Shown here piece after piece: positions 18,361 to 30,239 of a stretch of DNA of 64,000 bases (position 1 is the stretch's first letter; each line of letters starts with the position of its first letter). This DNA comes from Symsagittifera roscoffensis (taxonomy: Eukaryota; Xenacoelomorpha; Acoela; Convolutidae). The DNA lies in assembly GCF_963678635.1 (NCBI RefSeq), contig NC_087064.1, positions 31,720,369-31,784,368 of the forward strand, written 5' to 3'. The translations under genes and the position numbers were made by a program. Under the pieces are notes generated by a model that saw only the letters and a program-made list of their open reading frames with translations, did not search any database and had not been told where the DNA came from.

Positions 18361-19540
18361 TGTTCCGAGCATTTGAAAAATGGGAAACATCTTTGTATTC
18401 GGGTGTTTTAAATTTTTGCTTTTTTTAGTGTTCTTGCAACATCAGGTACCACATATAACCATCTGAATGGGTCGAATGACATTTCATATTTTGGGAATCA
18501 AAAACTTCAAAAATTGAATTAGTTTCTGCAAAAAATAGAAAGTTGGTTTTTAAGATTTTTTTTGTTAATATAAACAGCTTTCTGGAAAAACGGTTTTCCA
18601 ATCGGCCTTTTTTGCTATGACTATCGAATACATTTTTTCGTTCACATCCTTTTATCACACCACGCAAAAAAATACACTAATTTCAAAAACCTTTTTTTTA
18701 TTTTGTAGATTATGATCGGAACATTTTGTAGTTTTTGCACAGTAACTGGCAAGGGGGGGGGGGGCGGATCTAGGATTTTCTCGAGGGGGGGGGGGGGGGG
18801 GATTTTCAAGGAATTTTCGGAAATTTTGACAAACTTTTTTTTAGGTCGACCTAACTGATTTTCCGAACTCTCATAAAGCAGTAAAAAGACGCTATCTTGG
18901 CCAAATTGTCTGCGCCGCAGGCAAATTTTTTAAATAATTTTTATCACTACCAGAAACATTATAACTTCCATCAGCACCTTCAGTCACAAGTCAAACATCA
19001 TCAACTACCTTCCTCACAAACTTTACAAGTCATCTAGAAGACCCCTCCACTGTGTGGCCAACATCTCGATAGCAACTGACTCCTTAATTGGGCATAAAAC
19101 AGACTACAGTATAGACAGGATATTCACAAAGATATTCGAGAACATAATATCCAAATGCTTTCACGAATGAACATAATATCCAAATGCTTTCACAAAAAAA
19201 ACTAAACAATTTAGTTCATCGTCCATTACCAATTTCACCATTGGAAGATAAACAATTTCACCATGATTGTGAAGATAACCAACAAAAAACACAACCTAAA
19301 TATGCAAATAACCAGGTCACACAATATGAATTTGAACCACAAAAAAAGCAGTTTTTGGGCACTTTCTGGACATTTCTGGAAATTTTCAGGGTCGGTCGGC
19401 CAAAATTGGATTTCTCAAAAAATACCAAAGGGGTGACCCTTTGGGTCGGCACATCTAACCGCTAAATCCGCCCCTGTAACTGGCTATCCTTGTTTGTTTC
19501 TGTTTTCGTTTTCACTGCCTCGCTGATTTTTTTTGTCTGT
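18361..19540 (+). repeat. Family C repeat split by a hAT element
   Basis: It begins TGTTCCGAGCATTTGAAAAA, carries CATCAGGTACCACATATAA and CACACCACGCAAAAAAATAC, and reaches ATGATCGGAACATTTTGTAG and TTTGCACAGTAACTGGC at 18750. It resumes after the hAT element at 19477 with TAACTGGCTATCCTTG. The unbroken form is seen at about 27600-27670. Confidence 0.75.
18750..19476. mobile_element. hAT-type element of 727 bp carrying extra sequence
   Basis: Ends are CAAGGGGG..GGCGGATCTAGG and CTAAATCCGCCCCTG. The flanks repeat GTAACTGGC with one base of ambiguity. The family B interior is present near both ends, but about 18950-19330 is foreign to other copies. It includes an open stretch that reads like coding sequence (NIINYLPHKLYKSSRRP, then CVANISIATDSLIGHKTDYS) ending at TGA 19168, and a tandem copy of GAACATAATATCCAAATGCT at 19141-19195. 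Confidence 0.75.
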
Positions 19541-21067
19541 TAACATTCTCACCGTTTTTCTGAAACAGTAGTTGAACGGCCCCACGCTGCAAAAGAGAAA
19601 TTAGGCTGAAGGCCATGAAGGCCATGAACGCTAGCTACGGTGCTTGTAAACGTCGCTATGTTCGAAGCCAATCTAAATGAGATCCAGGGACATCAACTTA
19701 TATGAAAGTTTGAATGCGTTTTGAATGAGTTTGAGTTAAAAGTGCCGTCGCCACGAGAAGTTTTGTGACCGATTGGAGGTCAAAAAAAGAAGCCTCCAAG
19801 AGTTCGATCAACAAAAAGATAATTGCTCGGAATAATTGAATTTATTCGGTTGGCTGATTTGCTTGCGACCTCCAGGTTGATTTCTGGATCGCTCTTTCGT
19901 CGTTTGACTACTTTACATTATTTCGAATTCTTTTCAGGTTGATCGTATCCGAGTTCTGGGCCAAATGAGTGGTCGGCTGAAAGTTTCAAAATTGTATTGA
20001 TGTCGCTCTTATTTTTGTCTGAATTTTTCATTTCAGTTTTTAGTTACTAATTTCCGATCTTTTGTCCGCAAACTGCTGACTGGCACCTTCATTTGGACAA
20101 TTTTTGTTTGTTTTCTTCCTTCATTCGTCATTACGAATTGAACCGATTAGATATTTCTACTAACTGAATGCTTTTCAGGTTCGTTCAAATTTTTTATCTG
20201 GTAGAATCCCTCATAGGCGAAGGACAGAATGGGTGAAAATAAAAATCAACCAATCAGGTTTCAGTATTCCAAAATCTGGAAAGAAAGCGTAAAAATCTCA
20301 AAGAAAATGAATAATTACATAGTCCTAATGGTGATAGTGGCCGAACAAAAAAACAGCAGAAATATGCACAGTTTTCAATTTGTCACTGACCACCGGCGAG
20401 TTGAAACAAGTTTTCTATTTCAAGAGTTTCGTTTTAAAAGAAGCAAAATATTGCTTCATTTAATTCTTTTTCTGGCAGTTGAGTCATATCATGAAATTAC
20501 TTTCGAATGTTTTTGTTTTTGGTCCTTCGCACATAAGTTTTTTGCCTATTTGGCCCTGCGCTCATGAGAATAGCTCCCTTTTCATCACAGTTGAATTGAC
20601 TGTCATCTGGATCATTGGCTTTATAGATTTGCCGATATCTTTTTTCTTCATCTTCTTCGCTTCCCTTCTGTTTTTAGGCAGCGGCCGCAGTAGTACTCCC
20701 TCATTAACCTTGAAAAATTGATCACACATTGAATTTCAGCTTAACAATATTTTTTACGCGTGATGCTTTCTCATAAAATATGGTAGAATTAATATTATCA
20801 ATTTGACTAATTTTGGTTAATTACTGCACTATTATATTTTGATCTATTAACGCGGTAATTTTCTCTGGCTCAAAAATTGTCCCGTTTTGGTTTGAAGCCA
20901 GCTAATTGGAACTTATAATACATTGCTAGACTCGAATTGCATAAAACTATTTGTATATAGCATGTGGTCTGATTTTGAAAAAAAGTGAAAAAATTGGATT
21001 TGTTTTTCAGTTTTTGAACATTAATAAGATGACCTTTTCCTTTATGGGCTGAAAATTTATGGTTTTC
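19541..21067. other. No gene recognised between repeats
   Basis: AT-rich sequence with two open frames (20229-20567 and 20479-20721) that overlap each other and show no recognisable domain. The second is hydrophobic. I do not call either a gene. Confidence 0.4.
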
Positions 21068-21545
21068 CTGATACGACTAGGCTTGTTGCTCCGACCATTG
21101 AAAATGGGGAGTAACTTTATATTCGGATCTGTTTTAGTTTTTTTTGAACTTTTTTTAAATTTAAAGCAAAATCAGGTACCACAAATAATCATCGGACAGG
21201 GTCAAATGGTATATTAAATCATGTTCATGTGATTATATCATATGAAAATTAGAATTCTGTGCTGAAAAAATTGAATTCACTAAAAAGAAAAATAGCTTTG
21301 GAAGCTTCATTTAGCTCTTCTCTGGCAAAAAAAAAATTCTTTAGAAAATATTTCGATTTTTTTTCAGGTTTTGTTAAATAAAACTTTCGAAGACCATTGG
21401 GTTTCGTTTACTCCTAATTCACTTATTTTCAACGCGCTCGTACAGCTGCATCATCACACGACGTACAAAAAAGACACTAACTGGACCAAAAAAAAGTTTC
21501 GGAACATTCTGTCCTACTTGCATAGCAACCAGCTATCCTTGTTAT
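21068..21545 (+). repeat. Family A tail joined to a family C copy
   Basis: CCTGATACGACTAGGCTTG at 21067-21085 matches the end of family A. TGCTCCGACCATTGAAAATG then opens a family C copy with ATCAGGTACCACAAATAATC and ends near GTTTCGGAACATTCTGTCC, TACTTGCATAGCAACCAGC. This is the same tail-to-head joint seen between neighbouring family A copies. Confidence 0.6.
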
Positions 21546-21662
21546 TTCTTGCAGAAGTTTCGTTTGTCAAACGTGAACTTGAAGGTTGAACATTAGTTTA
21601 TTTAGGAGTCCGATAAGAAGGCTTCTATGTTTAAATTGTAAAGTCGACAATGTTACTTTAAA

Positions 21663-22718
21663 ATGGCATTCAGTTTCTTCTATCTTGTATTTTTGTCGTT
21701 GCTCAAATGCGTGTCGGCCGGCTTCTCTTCTGGCCATTGTCCCACTGGTCTGGGTGAAAGAATCCGTCAGAATCAGCTAACTGGTCGCTGGTTTGAGATC
21801 GAGAGGTCAAACTATGCGCCGTACGAGAAGGAAAGATGCAATTACAATAACTTCACTATAAAACATGGACCCTTCAGTTAGAAACAGTAGTTAATCTATC
21901 TGCTCATAGTTTTTTTTAAAAAACTGATTTCTATAGAGCTTTATATACGAGAAATAAATAACCGCTGGATTGACAACAAACATAAACGAAATTATGTTGA
22001 GTACATATGAGTGAAAAGGTTCTAAAAAGGGAATTCTTTTGTTTAAGACCTAGTCTCTAGGGCTCTGGAGTTGCTCGAAACAAAAAATATTCTTATCCTC
22101 GAATAGGCGTATTTGAAAAACTTTCAACAAAATCAACTTATTGAAATTGTTGTCAAAAAATGGATTTTACAAAAATATACTAGAACAAATTTCGACCACT
22201 TTAGAATGCATTTATGAGAATCAATCAAAGTGATAAATGGCGTCGTGATTTGAAGCAGATCTGCCTCTTCTTCGTCGGTTAATTTTCAAGATTGGTTTCA
22301 AAGTCATAAATTAATTTTAATTGTGGTTCTATATTCAAATTTGCAAAAATCAATTTCAGGCACGAAAATAGAAATTACTCGTTCTTATTTCAAGGACCAC
22401 AAATACAACTCAGAGTTGGTTGAGGGTTATGAGAACCAGGATATGTCCTTAAATCGAAACGCATTCACCATCGGACATTCTGTGCTGACCGACTGGACAC
22501 CAAATTTCTTCATTCTATGTCTATCAACTGAATTTATGGTAACGTTCTACTGCCAGAGAATCCAGGAAATGAAACTAGAGCTGGCTTCAACTTTCTCCCA
22601 GACTCGCAACCCAGAACAAAAAGAAATCAAATTAATGGAAGCTTGCTTGAGGTCACATGGAATAAATTTGACCATGTCGAATGTAAATCAAGAGAATTGC
22701 CCTTCGCAGTACAAGTAA
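21663..22718 (+). CDS. Apolipoprotein D-like lipocalin, two exons
   Basis: Exon 1 is 21663-21876 and exon 2 is 22360-22718, joined in phase 1 (A|GTTAGA donor, TTTCAG acceptor) to give 190 residues, the usual size of ApoD-type lipocalins. MAFSFFYLVFLSLLKCVSA is a signal peptide. GHCP, then the lipocalin signature GRWFEIERSN and ERCNYNNFT follow. Exon 2 has DWTPNFFILCLSTEFMVTF, then YCQRI (the strand and Cys of the family), an ASTFSQTRNP helix region, and ends INLTMSNVNQENCP. Lipocalins carry small hydrophobic ligands outside cells; the ligand is not predictable. It lies on the same strand between the two five-exon paralogues. The upstream region shows no clear promoter. Confidence 0.85.
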
Positions 22719-23009
22719 TAGTACATAACAATCATATAATCAGGATTTGCGTTTCCGGTCATTTATAATTTAGTTTAGCAGTGCACTGTTGCTGAAACCA
22801 TTAGCGCGGATCGAAGTTTGCCATTTGTATTTCGACGGAAGCGGGTCAAACATATAATTCAAGCTCAACCAATCATTCAAGCTCGACCGAAGCTCAACAA
22901 AAGTCCATGGTCAAGAGGAGATCCTATGATGGATGTCGGAAAAAGCCGAAGTGATTGAAAAACTGTTTGAAGCCACCATATTTGATGTCGTATAGATTAA
23001 TCCAGTTTA
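22719..23009. other. Lipocalin 3' flank, no other gene
   Basis: It contains a short stretch of repeated AAGCTCAACCAATCATTC / AAGCTCGACCG words (22861-22910). Nothing else is recognised before the TA-flanked foldback element. Confidence 0.4.
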
Positions 23010-23011
23010 TA

Positions 23012-23648
23012 CAGTGCTGATTTAAATTATCGGGACAAAAATAGAAGAGAATAAGAGTTGCTCAGAATTTCACCAGAATTATTATGGTACATTTTTTCCC
23101 CGAAATTCTTCACCAAAATTTTACCCCAAAAATAGGTAGTTTTGGTTTTTTGTATTCAATCAAGAATTACACTACCAGGTTTATTGATGAGAAAATTATA
23201 ACAAAAAAGCCTTCTACACAGCCCAACAAAATTTTAGAAGGGTAAACTTTTCAAAGCTTGCGTAAAACGTTTGAAATTTTTTTTGAGCCAAAGATTTTGA
23301 TTTGTGTATAGTACAATAACTTTTTTAAGGTATCTAATATATTCTTTTATAAAGATTTTTGAAAGTTTTACAGTGAAAGAAATTTCTTTTTTTTCATAAT
23401 TTTCTAATCAATTAATCCAATTATTCCAGCGTAACTCTTGATTGAATGAAACAAACCAAAATAACCTATATTTTGGGTAAAATGTTGGTTCGGAATTTCG
23501 GGTAAAAACTGCACCAGATTAATTCTGGTAAAATTCTGAGCCATTTTTGTACTCTCCACGTTTTGTCTAATCTTAAACAAACTTGAGAAAAATGCGTTTA
23601 AAGTTTTCAAGGTTGTTTGTTGTGTCCGGTTAATTTGAACCAGCACTG
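23012..23648. mobile_element. Foldback MITE, Tc1/mariner-type, 637 bp
   Basis: The ends are CAGTGCTGATTTAAATTA and its near reverse complement TTAATTTGAACCAGCACTG, flanked by TA on both sides (23010-23011 and 23649-23650). The inverted arms extend over about 230 bp each, sharing AATTTCACCAGAATTA / GAATTTTACCAGAATTA and TTCAATCAAGA blocks. TA duplications are the hallmark of the IS630-Tc1-mariner superfamily. There is no transposase frame. Confidence 0.85.
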
Positions 23649-23650
23649 TA

Positions 23651-25540
23651 GAATTATTGTTGAGTTTAAAAAAAATTTAAAAAATCTTAATAATTTATCA
23701 AAATCAAGGAAAAAATGCTGGAGAGAAAACACTCAAACGTCAAATGGTTTTTCCGACTTTTTATATGAGAAAAAATAAAACTCGACAGGACATCTATTAT
23801 TTTTATTAAAATTTTTGATTTTCTTAAATCTAATTTTGAATAAAAACGAAATTATCTTGAGTAAGATTTGTGATCGTTGAGTTTCGGTGATGAGTGGATC
23901 AGAAGAAACTTTTCCAAACTTTTCAAAAAACCTACAGTTTTCTCTTTAAAATTTTCAAAAAATTTATCTATTTGAACCGTTTTTTCTTAACTTGAAGTAA
24001 ATGCTTTGATCTTCGTAGGACTCTCTGACTTATCATCGGCAACTAAACTCGTCGAGATTCAAATTACGAAAAACATCCTTGCATATAAAAAAGACAAGAC
24101 TGCTTGTATCAAAGCGAATCTTTGGGTTTTCTGATTGCTCTTTAACGTCCATCAAATAGTTTTTATAATGAAAAAAAAAGATTAAAGTTGGAAAAAATAA
24201 CAAAAAATAGTAAATCAACAGAATTAAAAAATGAGCACAATCCTTTTGCCGCTTATGAGTTAATGAATGAATTTTTATTGCGCGTTATCTATCCTTAATT
24301 GGCCCCATTGACAATTTTCAAATTCTACGAACACTGGTGTTTGATGGAAAAAAATGTTGGACAATAAAATCATCTAAATAATATCATCTTTTGGGAATAA
24401 ATGATGAACATAGGGGTAAAATGGGGCGGGAGCCGGGGGTAAATGTGAAAACGTGGTGCAAAAATCGCAAAAAATTCCAAAAATCAAATGTTTTTTTTTT
24501 GAATTTGGTTCAAAATAAACTGATATTTGTAGCAAACTAATGAAAAATGACTCAACTAATAAGCTATGACAAAAAGTTAGATTATAGTCGATTGAGGAGA
24601 ACCTATGTTTCAAGCAAAAAAAATCAATTAGTTGCAAAAAAATGGATTATAAACGAGCATAATTGATTAATTTTTTTGTTCAGTAATTTTGAGTTCAGTA
24701 AAATAGTATCATTATAATCGGTTTTTAAAGGTATATAATTACATTTTTTTCGGTAATTTTAAAAAGACTAACAACGGAAATGCATCGATTAACCATGAAA
24801 CTCCAGTGCTGGTATATCATCACATACTAGAAGATAATCATAAGGCTAAATAGCTAATCTCAATTAAATTTGCAATTCTTGACCTGGGTCAAATAGCCGC
24901 TTACAAGGAATATATAGCGCGTTAAATGATCCGAATTGGTCAAATTGGCAATGTTCAAATACCTATAACTTAGAAAAATGATTGCAGTGACATAGCTAAT
25001 GAAATATGAGTTCAATACGCTATTAATTTGCAAATGATCTTTCAAAGTTCTGCTCAAAAAAGGCTTGTTTAAAAGAACTGTCCTCAAAACACCACACGAG
25101 AAGTTTTTTTTGGAAATGGAGCTGTCTCATACAGCTTTTACTGACTAAAAATTACAAAAATTTGATTGCCGGCTGCTGCGCAAATTGAATCACAAATATC
25201 TTTGCCAACAAACATTTTTATTCCAATTTTTTTATTAAGGGTTGATCAATGTGTTCAAACGATGAATGATTAACGCAGCGAACAGTTAGCTTTCAAAAAG
25301 GCTTTCAAAAAATTTGATCTAACAATTGCCGGGTGAAATAATATAACTTATTGTAATGCCTGAATCTTTTTAGTTGAACCGAGATGACCTAAATGTGGGA
25401 AGCATAATAAACAAAAAATTGGGATATGAGGAGTGGTTTTGTGCAAAAAACGTTTGGGTACAAACTTTGAGGTCACAGTCTTCGAACTGAATTCATTGAT
25501 GACCTTCAATGTTCGCCAATCTTCTGCCTAATTTTGGTTG
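23651..25540. other. No gene recognised; small family A scrap near 24088
   Basis: AT-rich sequence with many A/T runs. CAAGACTGCTTGTATCAAAG at about 24094 resembles the reversed end of family A. None of the short open frames looks coding. Confidence 0.4.
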
Positions 25541-25545
25541 GTAGG

Positions 25546-25713
25546 TTGTTTTTTGTATCAATTGACTATCGCGACAGTCTATTTAATGGAAGAACGGCCA
25601 ACACAGCCATGTTTACAATCACTGAAAACGGTCCTGAAATCAAATTGGGAAATGAATATCCTCCATGTTGGTGTATTCCAGGACTGTCGAATAAGCCTAA
25701 ATTATACTTTTAA
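25546..25713 (+). pseudogene. Possible lipocalin-like exon fragment
   Basis: After TTGGTAG (ending 25544) one frame reads SIDYRDSLFNGRTANTA, then MFTITENGPEIKLGNEYPPC, and stops at 25711. The strand-turn-strand pattern with acidic patches resembles the middle of ApoD-type lipocalins, and the lipocalin gene lies 2.8 kb upstream. No good donor site follows and no partner exons were found. Another frame is open over the same bases (25538-25747). It may be a decayed duplicate exon or chance. Confidence 0.3.
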
Positions 25714-25747
25714 GTCAGATCCCATCTCATCACGCAATTTACTTTGA

Positions 25748-25915
25748 GTAAGATCACACCACGCAAAAAAACTACACTAGTTCGAAAAAACTCTTTTGGT
25801 ATTTTTTTAAGACAATGGTCGGAACATTTTGTGCTATTTGCACAGTAACCGGCTATTTGTAATTGTTTTTGTTTTTGTTTTCACTACTTTGTTGACAGCT
25901 TTTCTTTTTACAGTT
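25748..25915 (+). repeat. Family C repeat, 3' end only
   Basis: CACACCACGCAAAAAAACTA, ATGGTCGGAACATTTTGTGC and TTTGCACAGTAACCGGCTAT occur in the order found at 27555-27660. Confidence 0.7.
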
Positions 25916-27071
25916 GTTCTGCTCACTATCTTATATTTAATGACTGATAATCGGAATGCGCTATGGACACAAATTATAACTGAACGCAATGTTTTAATTT
26001 TCAAGTGCAATGTAAAATTTCATAAGGCTCAACATTTAGAAGAAGTCCAAGAAAATTTTAGATTTTTAAATAATTTTGAGTTTCTGAACATTCTCAATTC
26101 AAATTATAGGCTAGAGAGTACCTGTGCACTTTTTGTCCAAAATTTCAAGGTCTAACTATCTCAAGGTCAGACAGATTAATTGAAACGAAACAGTTTGGAG
26201 GTCAAAACTGATTAAATTGGTCAAAACTGATTAAGCTTCAGGTAAGGTCAATTAGTGATCACCAACTAATAAATTAGCCATTAAATAATTAACTGGTACT
26301 TTCGTGATGCGTAGTTTGATATGCCATTTATATTAACTTTCTCAATTCATTCCTCAATAATCACTACATATTCTCAATTATCAGTTCAAACCTCAGATTA
26401 TATCTCAGTTTAAACTGAGATTATAACTAAATTCAACAATCACTACCTCTTCTCAAACCTCAGTTCAAATCTCAGGTTACAACCCCAGTCCCTAATCCTA
26501 GTTGCTCTAACTCTGAATCTTAACATAATGCTCAGCTCAATACTTCAGTTTTAACTTTAATTGTGTCTCACTTGCCTGGGGCCTGATAAAATCAAGGTGA
26601 CGTCAAAACTAGTCAAAACTACTTATCGTAGGAGTTGAGCAAATAAGTTTGTGAGGGCTCAATTTTTGTTGTTCCGACTCGAAAAACGCGAGAAGTTTAT
26701 ATGCTTAAGGGTGATTTTTTTCAGACCAGTTTCCAAAATGATGTTTGCAGTTGGGGGCCAGATCCCTGGAACAAGGAATTTTAGTTTTTTTTGGCAAAGG
26801 GTTCGGTCAATGTTAGGCTCATACATGTGTTCCACTAACTACAATTATTTAAAACTCATTTGCGATTGAATTTTAGACCTGAAAAAATGCAAACACCGTT
26901 GTTTCTAATGTTACTGCGCATTGCGCGCTTTGCTTTTATGCTTGTTTTTATACTTATCTTACATTGATCAAGGAAATTTTACGTCATGTATCCCGCCGAC
27001 AAACGCATTTTTATTGTTTTTCTCTCTGGTCTATCTGGCTGCCTTTCAATTCTTCGTTCACCCATATATCT
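25916..27071. other. No gene recognised
   Basis: AT-rich sequence with loose repeats of GGTCAAAACTGATTAA (26200-26240) and CTCAGTTCAAA / CTCAGTTTAAAC words (26390-26480). No coding sequence is supported. Confidence 0.4.
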
Positions 27072-27720
27072 GCCACCATTTTTGTTCCGATCATTTCAAA
27101 AATAGGGAAAACTTTGTACTTGTGTGTGTTTTAGTTTTTCAAATTTTTTTCTTACGTTTTTCTTTTTCTTTTTGTTTTCCAAGCAAATCAGGTACCACCT
27201 AATCATCGGAATGGATTTCATATTAAAACCCTTTCAGTTGCGATTCGAACGACATTAAAAAAATTTGAAAACTTTAACCAGAATTCAGAAAAAGTATTTT
27301 GAAGTTTTTGGTTATTAATCAAATTTCAAGCTAATAGATCAAGCGAGCAGGATTACAATAGCTTACTTATGCTTAATTTAAGCCATACAATTTTAATTTC
27401 ACTCAAGTTAGTTTTTGGAGTTTTAAGCGACAAATGTTTTACAATTTTTTCAATGTTCAATGTTTTCAATGTTTACAAAAACTGTTTTCCAATCTGCCTG
27501 TTTTTTAGAAATGTCGAATATGAGTAATATATAAATTTTTGCTGACATCTTGTTATAACACCACGCAAAAAAATACACTATTTTGACAAAATTTTTTGTA
27601 TTTTTAAATCCAATGGTCGGAACATTCTGTGCTACTTGCACAGTAACCGGCTATCTTTGTTTTTGTTGGTGCTCCTCTCGCGATTTTTTTGTGACAATCA
27701 TCGCGATCTTTTTTTCTCGT
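27072..27720 (+). repeat. Family C repeat, full-length copy
   Basis: It begins TTTTGTTCCGATCATTTC, contains CAGGTACCACCTAATCATCG and ACACCACGCAAAAAAATACA, and ends around ATGGTCGGAACATTCTGTGC, TACTTGCACAGTAACCGGCT. The start TGTTCCGA and the end TCGGAACA are inverted relative to each other. No protein is encoded. Confidence 0.7.
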
Positions 27721-28190
27721 TTTTTTTTGGTGCCAAAACTTAGTAATTTGTTTCAGATCAATCTAACTGATAACATCAATAGCCTTCTTGCGTTGATTAT
27801 AACCTTATTATTCTTTATCAAGTCCTTTTTCTCAAATTGATATCCTTGGGTTCACTTTCCTGTAGTCACAGATTCTATATGCAATTTTGAAATTTGTTCT
27901 TGAAATATTGATTTTTTCAATCAAAAGGTGCGCATAGCTGCTATCTCATTTATAAAGGACATGAACGTTTTTTGCTCTGTTCTATGATGAGAGCTTACAT
28001 AATATTGAAGATTTGACAAGTTAGTATAATCAATGCGCATATACTCTTTTCTATTGAGTTTTCGATGGCAAGAATTTTTTTGAAGCATTTGTAACCACAA
28101 ATTCATGGAAACTTTGAAAATTTAAAACCCTTGAAACCACTTGCCAAATTCTCGCAAAGGTATTTTTCTAACTGAAAAATATGCGCTCAT

Positions 28191-28671
28191 TGTTCCGACT
28201 TTTGTTACAAAATTAACGGAATATTTGTGGTCGGGTGTTTTTTTACGGAACTTGTAAAAAATCATTTGAAAAATATTGTTTCTTTGAGCTAAAAAATGAA
28301 AATTAATTCAACTGTGATTATTTCTCGTAAATTATGGATGTTTAAAGATTGCCGTTTTGGCCATATTGGGACAATTAATGCGCGACATATTTCGCGCTGT
28401 CAACGCGTAAGCGGAGATTTAATCCGTCTTAGAAATCGTTCCAAATTGGTTGAATGAAACCTAATAGCCACAATTGAGTTGATACAAGGAGCGAAATCTA
28501 TCACTTCGTAGTTTATATAGCGTGTGGCTGGGATGATTTTAACAAAAAAACTCAATTTTTAAAATTTAAATTTATTTTTTGTACATTTATTTTTTTATAT
28601 TATTACTGCTCTAGAGGCCTTGAGAGGCAGTCGGAAAATTCAGAGCTTTGCCTTGATACGAGTAGTGTTGC
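28191..28671 (+). repeat. Family A repeat (copy 1 of a tandem pair)
   Basis: TGTTCCGACTTTTGTTACAA..GGAATATTTGTGGTCGGG opens it. The core is AATTAATGCGCGACATATTT, AACGCGTAAGCGGAGATTTA, AAATCGTTCCAAATTGGTT. The end is GAGGCAGTCGGAAAATTCAG followed by TGATACGAGTAGTGTTG. The next copy starts at once. 28085-28190 upstream also recurs at 45780-45890, so the true unit may be longer. Confidence 0.8.
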
Positions 28672-29200
28672 TGTTCCGACTTTTGTAACGAAAGTAACGG
28701 AATACTTGTGCTCGGGGTGGTTTTTTCTTCTTCAGACAAATTTTGACTTTTTAACTAGCAATTTTTAACCGAGTTTTTTTAAATATCGTTCAAAAATCAT
28801 TGTTGTCTTGACCTTAGGTTTGAAAAGATATTTCAGCTGTGATCACAGTTCGTAAATTTATGGTAGTTTTAAAGATGCCATTTTAGCCAATTTGGGGCAA
28901 TTAATGCGCGATATATTTAGCGCTATTAACGCGTAAGCGGAACTTTAATCCGTCTTAAAAACCGCCCCAAATTGGTTGTAGGAAAGTTTTTTGCCATAAT
29001 TGATTTGTTACTAGAAGTGAATTCTATCATTTTGTTTTTCATATGGCTTGTAGAGCTGATTTATATGGCGTGTAGAGCAAATTTTAAAAAAATCATCTTA
29101 AATCATTACATTTAATTTTTTCATGTTATCAATGCTCCATAGACCTTAAAAGGCAGCAGGAACAATCAGGGTTTCGCCCTGTTAAGCTCAGTCATTTTTA
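28672..29200 (+). repeat. Family A repeat (copy 2 of the tandem pair)
   Basis: TGTTCCGACTTTTGTAACGA, GTAACGGAATACTTGTGCTC and GGGGTGG open this copy. The core is ACGCGTAAGCGGAACTTTAA. It ends with CTTAAAAGGCAGCAGGAACA near 29165. Diverged but colinear with the first copy. Confidence 0.8.
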
Positions 29201-30239
29201 TATATTTTCTCAATTGTTTCATGATCCGTATTACTGTTTTTACCACCAAAATATCAGCCCATTGTTTTTGTTTCAAGAAAAAATTGGAAACACCAGTTTC
29301 ACCTACGAAAAGATCATATTCACATGTATATATTTCATCAAATATATGGCGCCGAATTTTTCATGTTTGGTACGGCGTCAGTTTGAAAAACTCTAGCAAT
29401 AAAAAAACGTAATGGTTTTTTTCTCGGAACGGAAAATTAAATCAGCGTGAGACAGGAGTTCTATAAAATAGAAAACGAACTGATCGTTCCTCCATTTTTT
29501 AAAGAGTTTTAAAGAATTGTCTCCGGAATCCAGGAACATAAAGACACCAAATTGTGCCCCAAAGTTTGGTCTAGTAATGAAATTTTTTAAAACCGGTTTA
29601 CTCTGTAATTGTTTTGAATCAATTAAATATATAATACCAAGTCATTGTAATGTGATGACGGAAGCTTTTATAATAAACAATAGCTTCAGTGTTTTTTTCA
29701 TTCATCTGGTATTTTTCATTCATCATCTGATAGACAATTATAGAAAATATTTCTCCAGCAATATATAATTTTCTCAGGCAAGTTTGGCCATTTTTCCAGT
29801 TGCAACGAGTATTTATACACAACGTTTCAACAAAAAGAAAGCAGAGGAAACCTTACGATTTATTAGTTGTTCGTTGTCTTCGGCTTCCTGGATAATTATT
29901 CAAAGTTTGAATTTAGAAGAAAACTACTGTATTTGGGAAATTGATGTGCTATGAATTAATTTTGTTAGACGCAATTTTTTTCAATTTCAAATATAAAAGT
30001 TTTTTTTTGCGCTCATTTTTGTCGTTTTTTTTATTTGGAGCTTAGGATTATATTGAAGCCATTGGAGTCGTACATAAATTGCGGAAGATAAGGTCTGTCT
30101 TCAAAATTTGATATCCAAAATTAAATTAGCAGTTGACGTATGTTTACGTATATCACTCTAGGATATATTTTTAAAACCAGTCGGATCTTCCGTGTTTCCC
30201 CCTAATACGAGCTGTTGATTTCTATTTTAATATGAGACA
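29201..30239. other. No gene recognised
   Basis: AT-rich. Short frames at 29214-29412 and 29517-29768 overlap others and show no domain. Confidence 0.4.

Noticed and set aside
20229-20721. Two overlapping open frames, one hydrophobic
   Set aside because: No domain, no splice context conserved elsewhere, and AT-driven composition.
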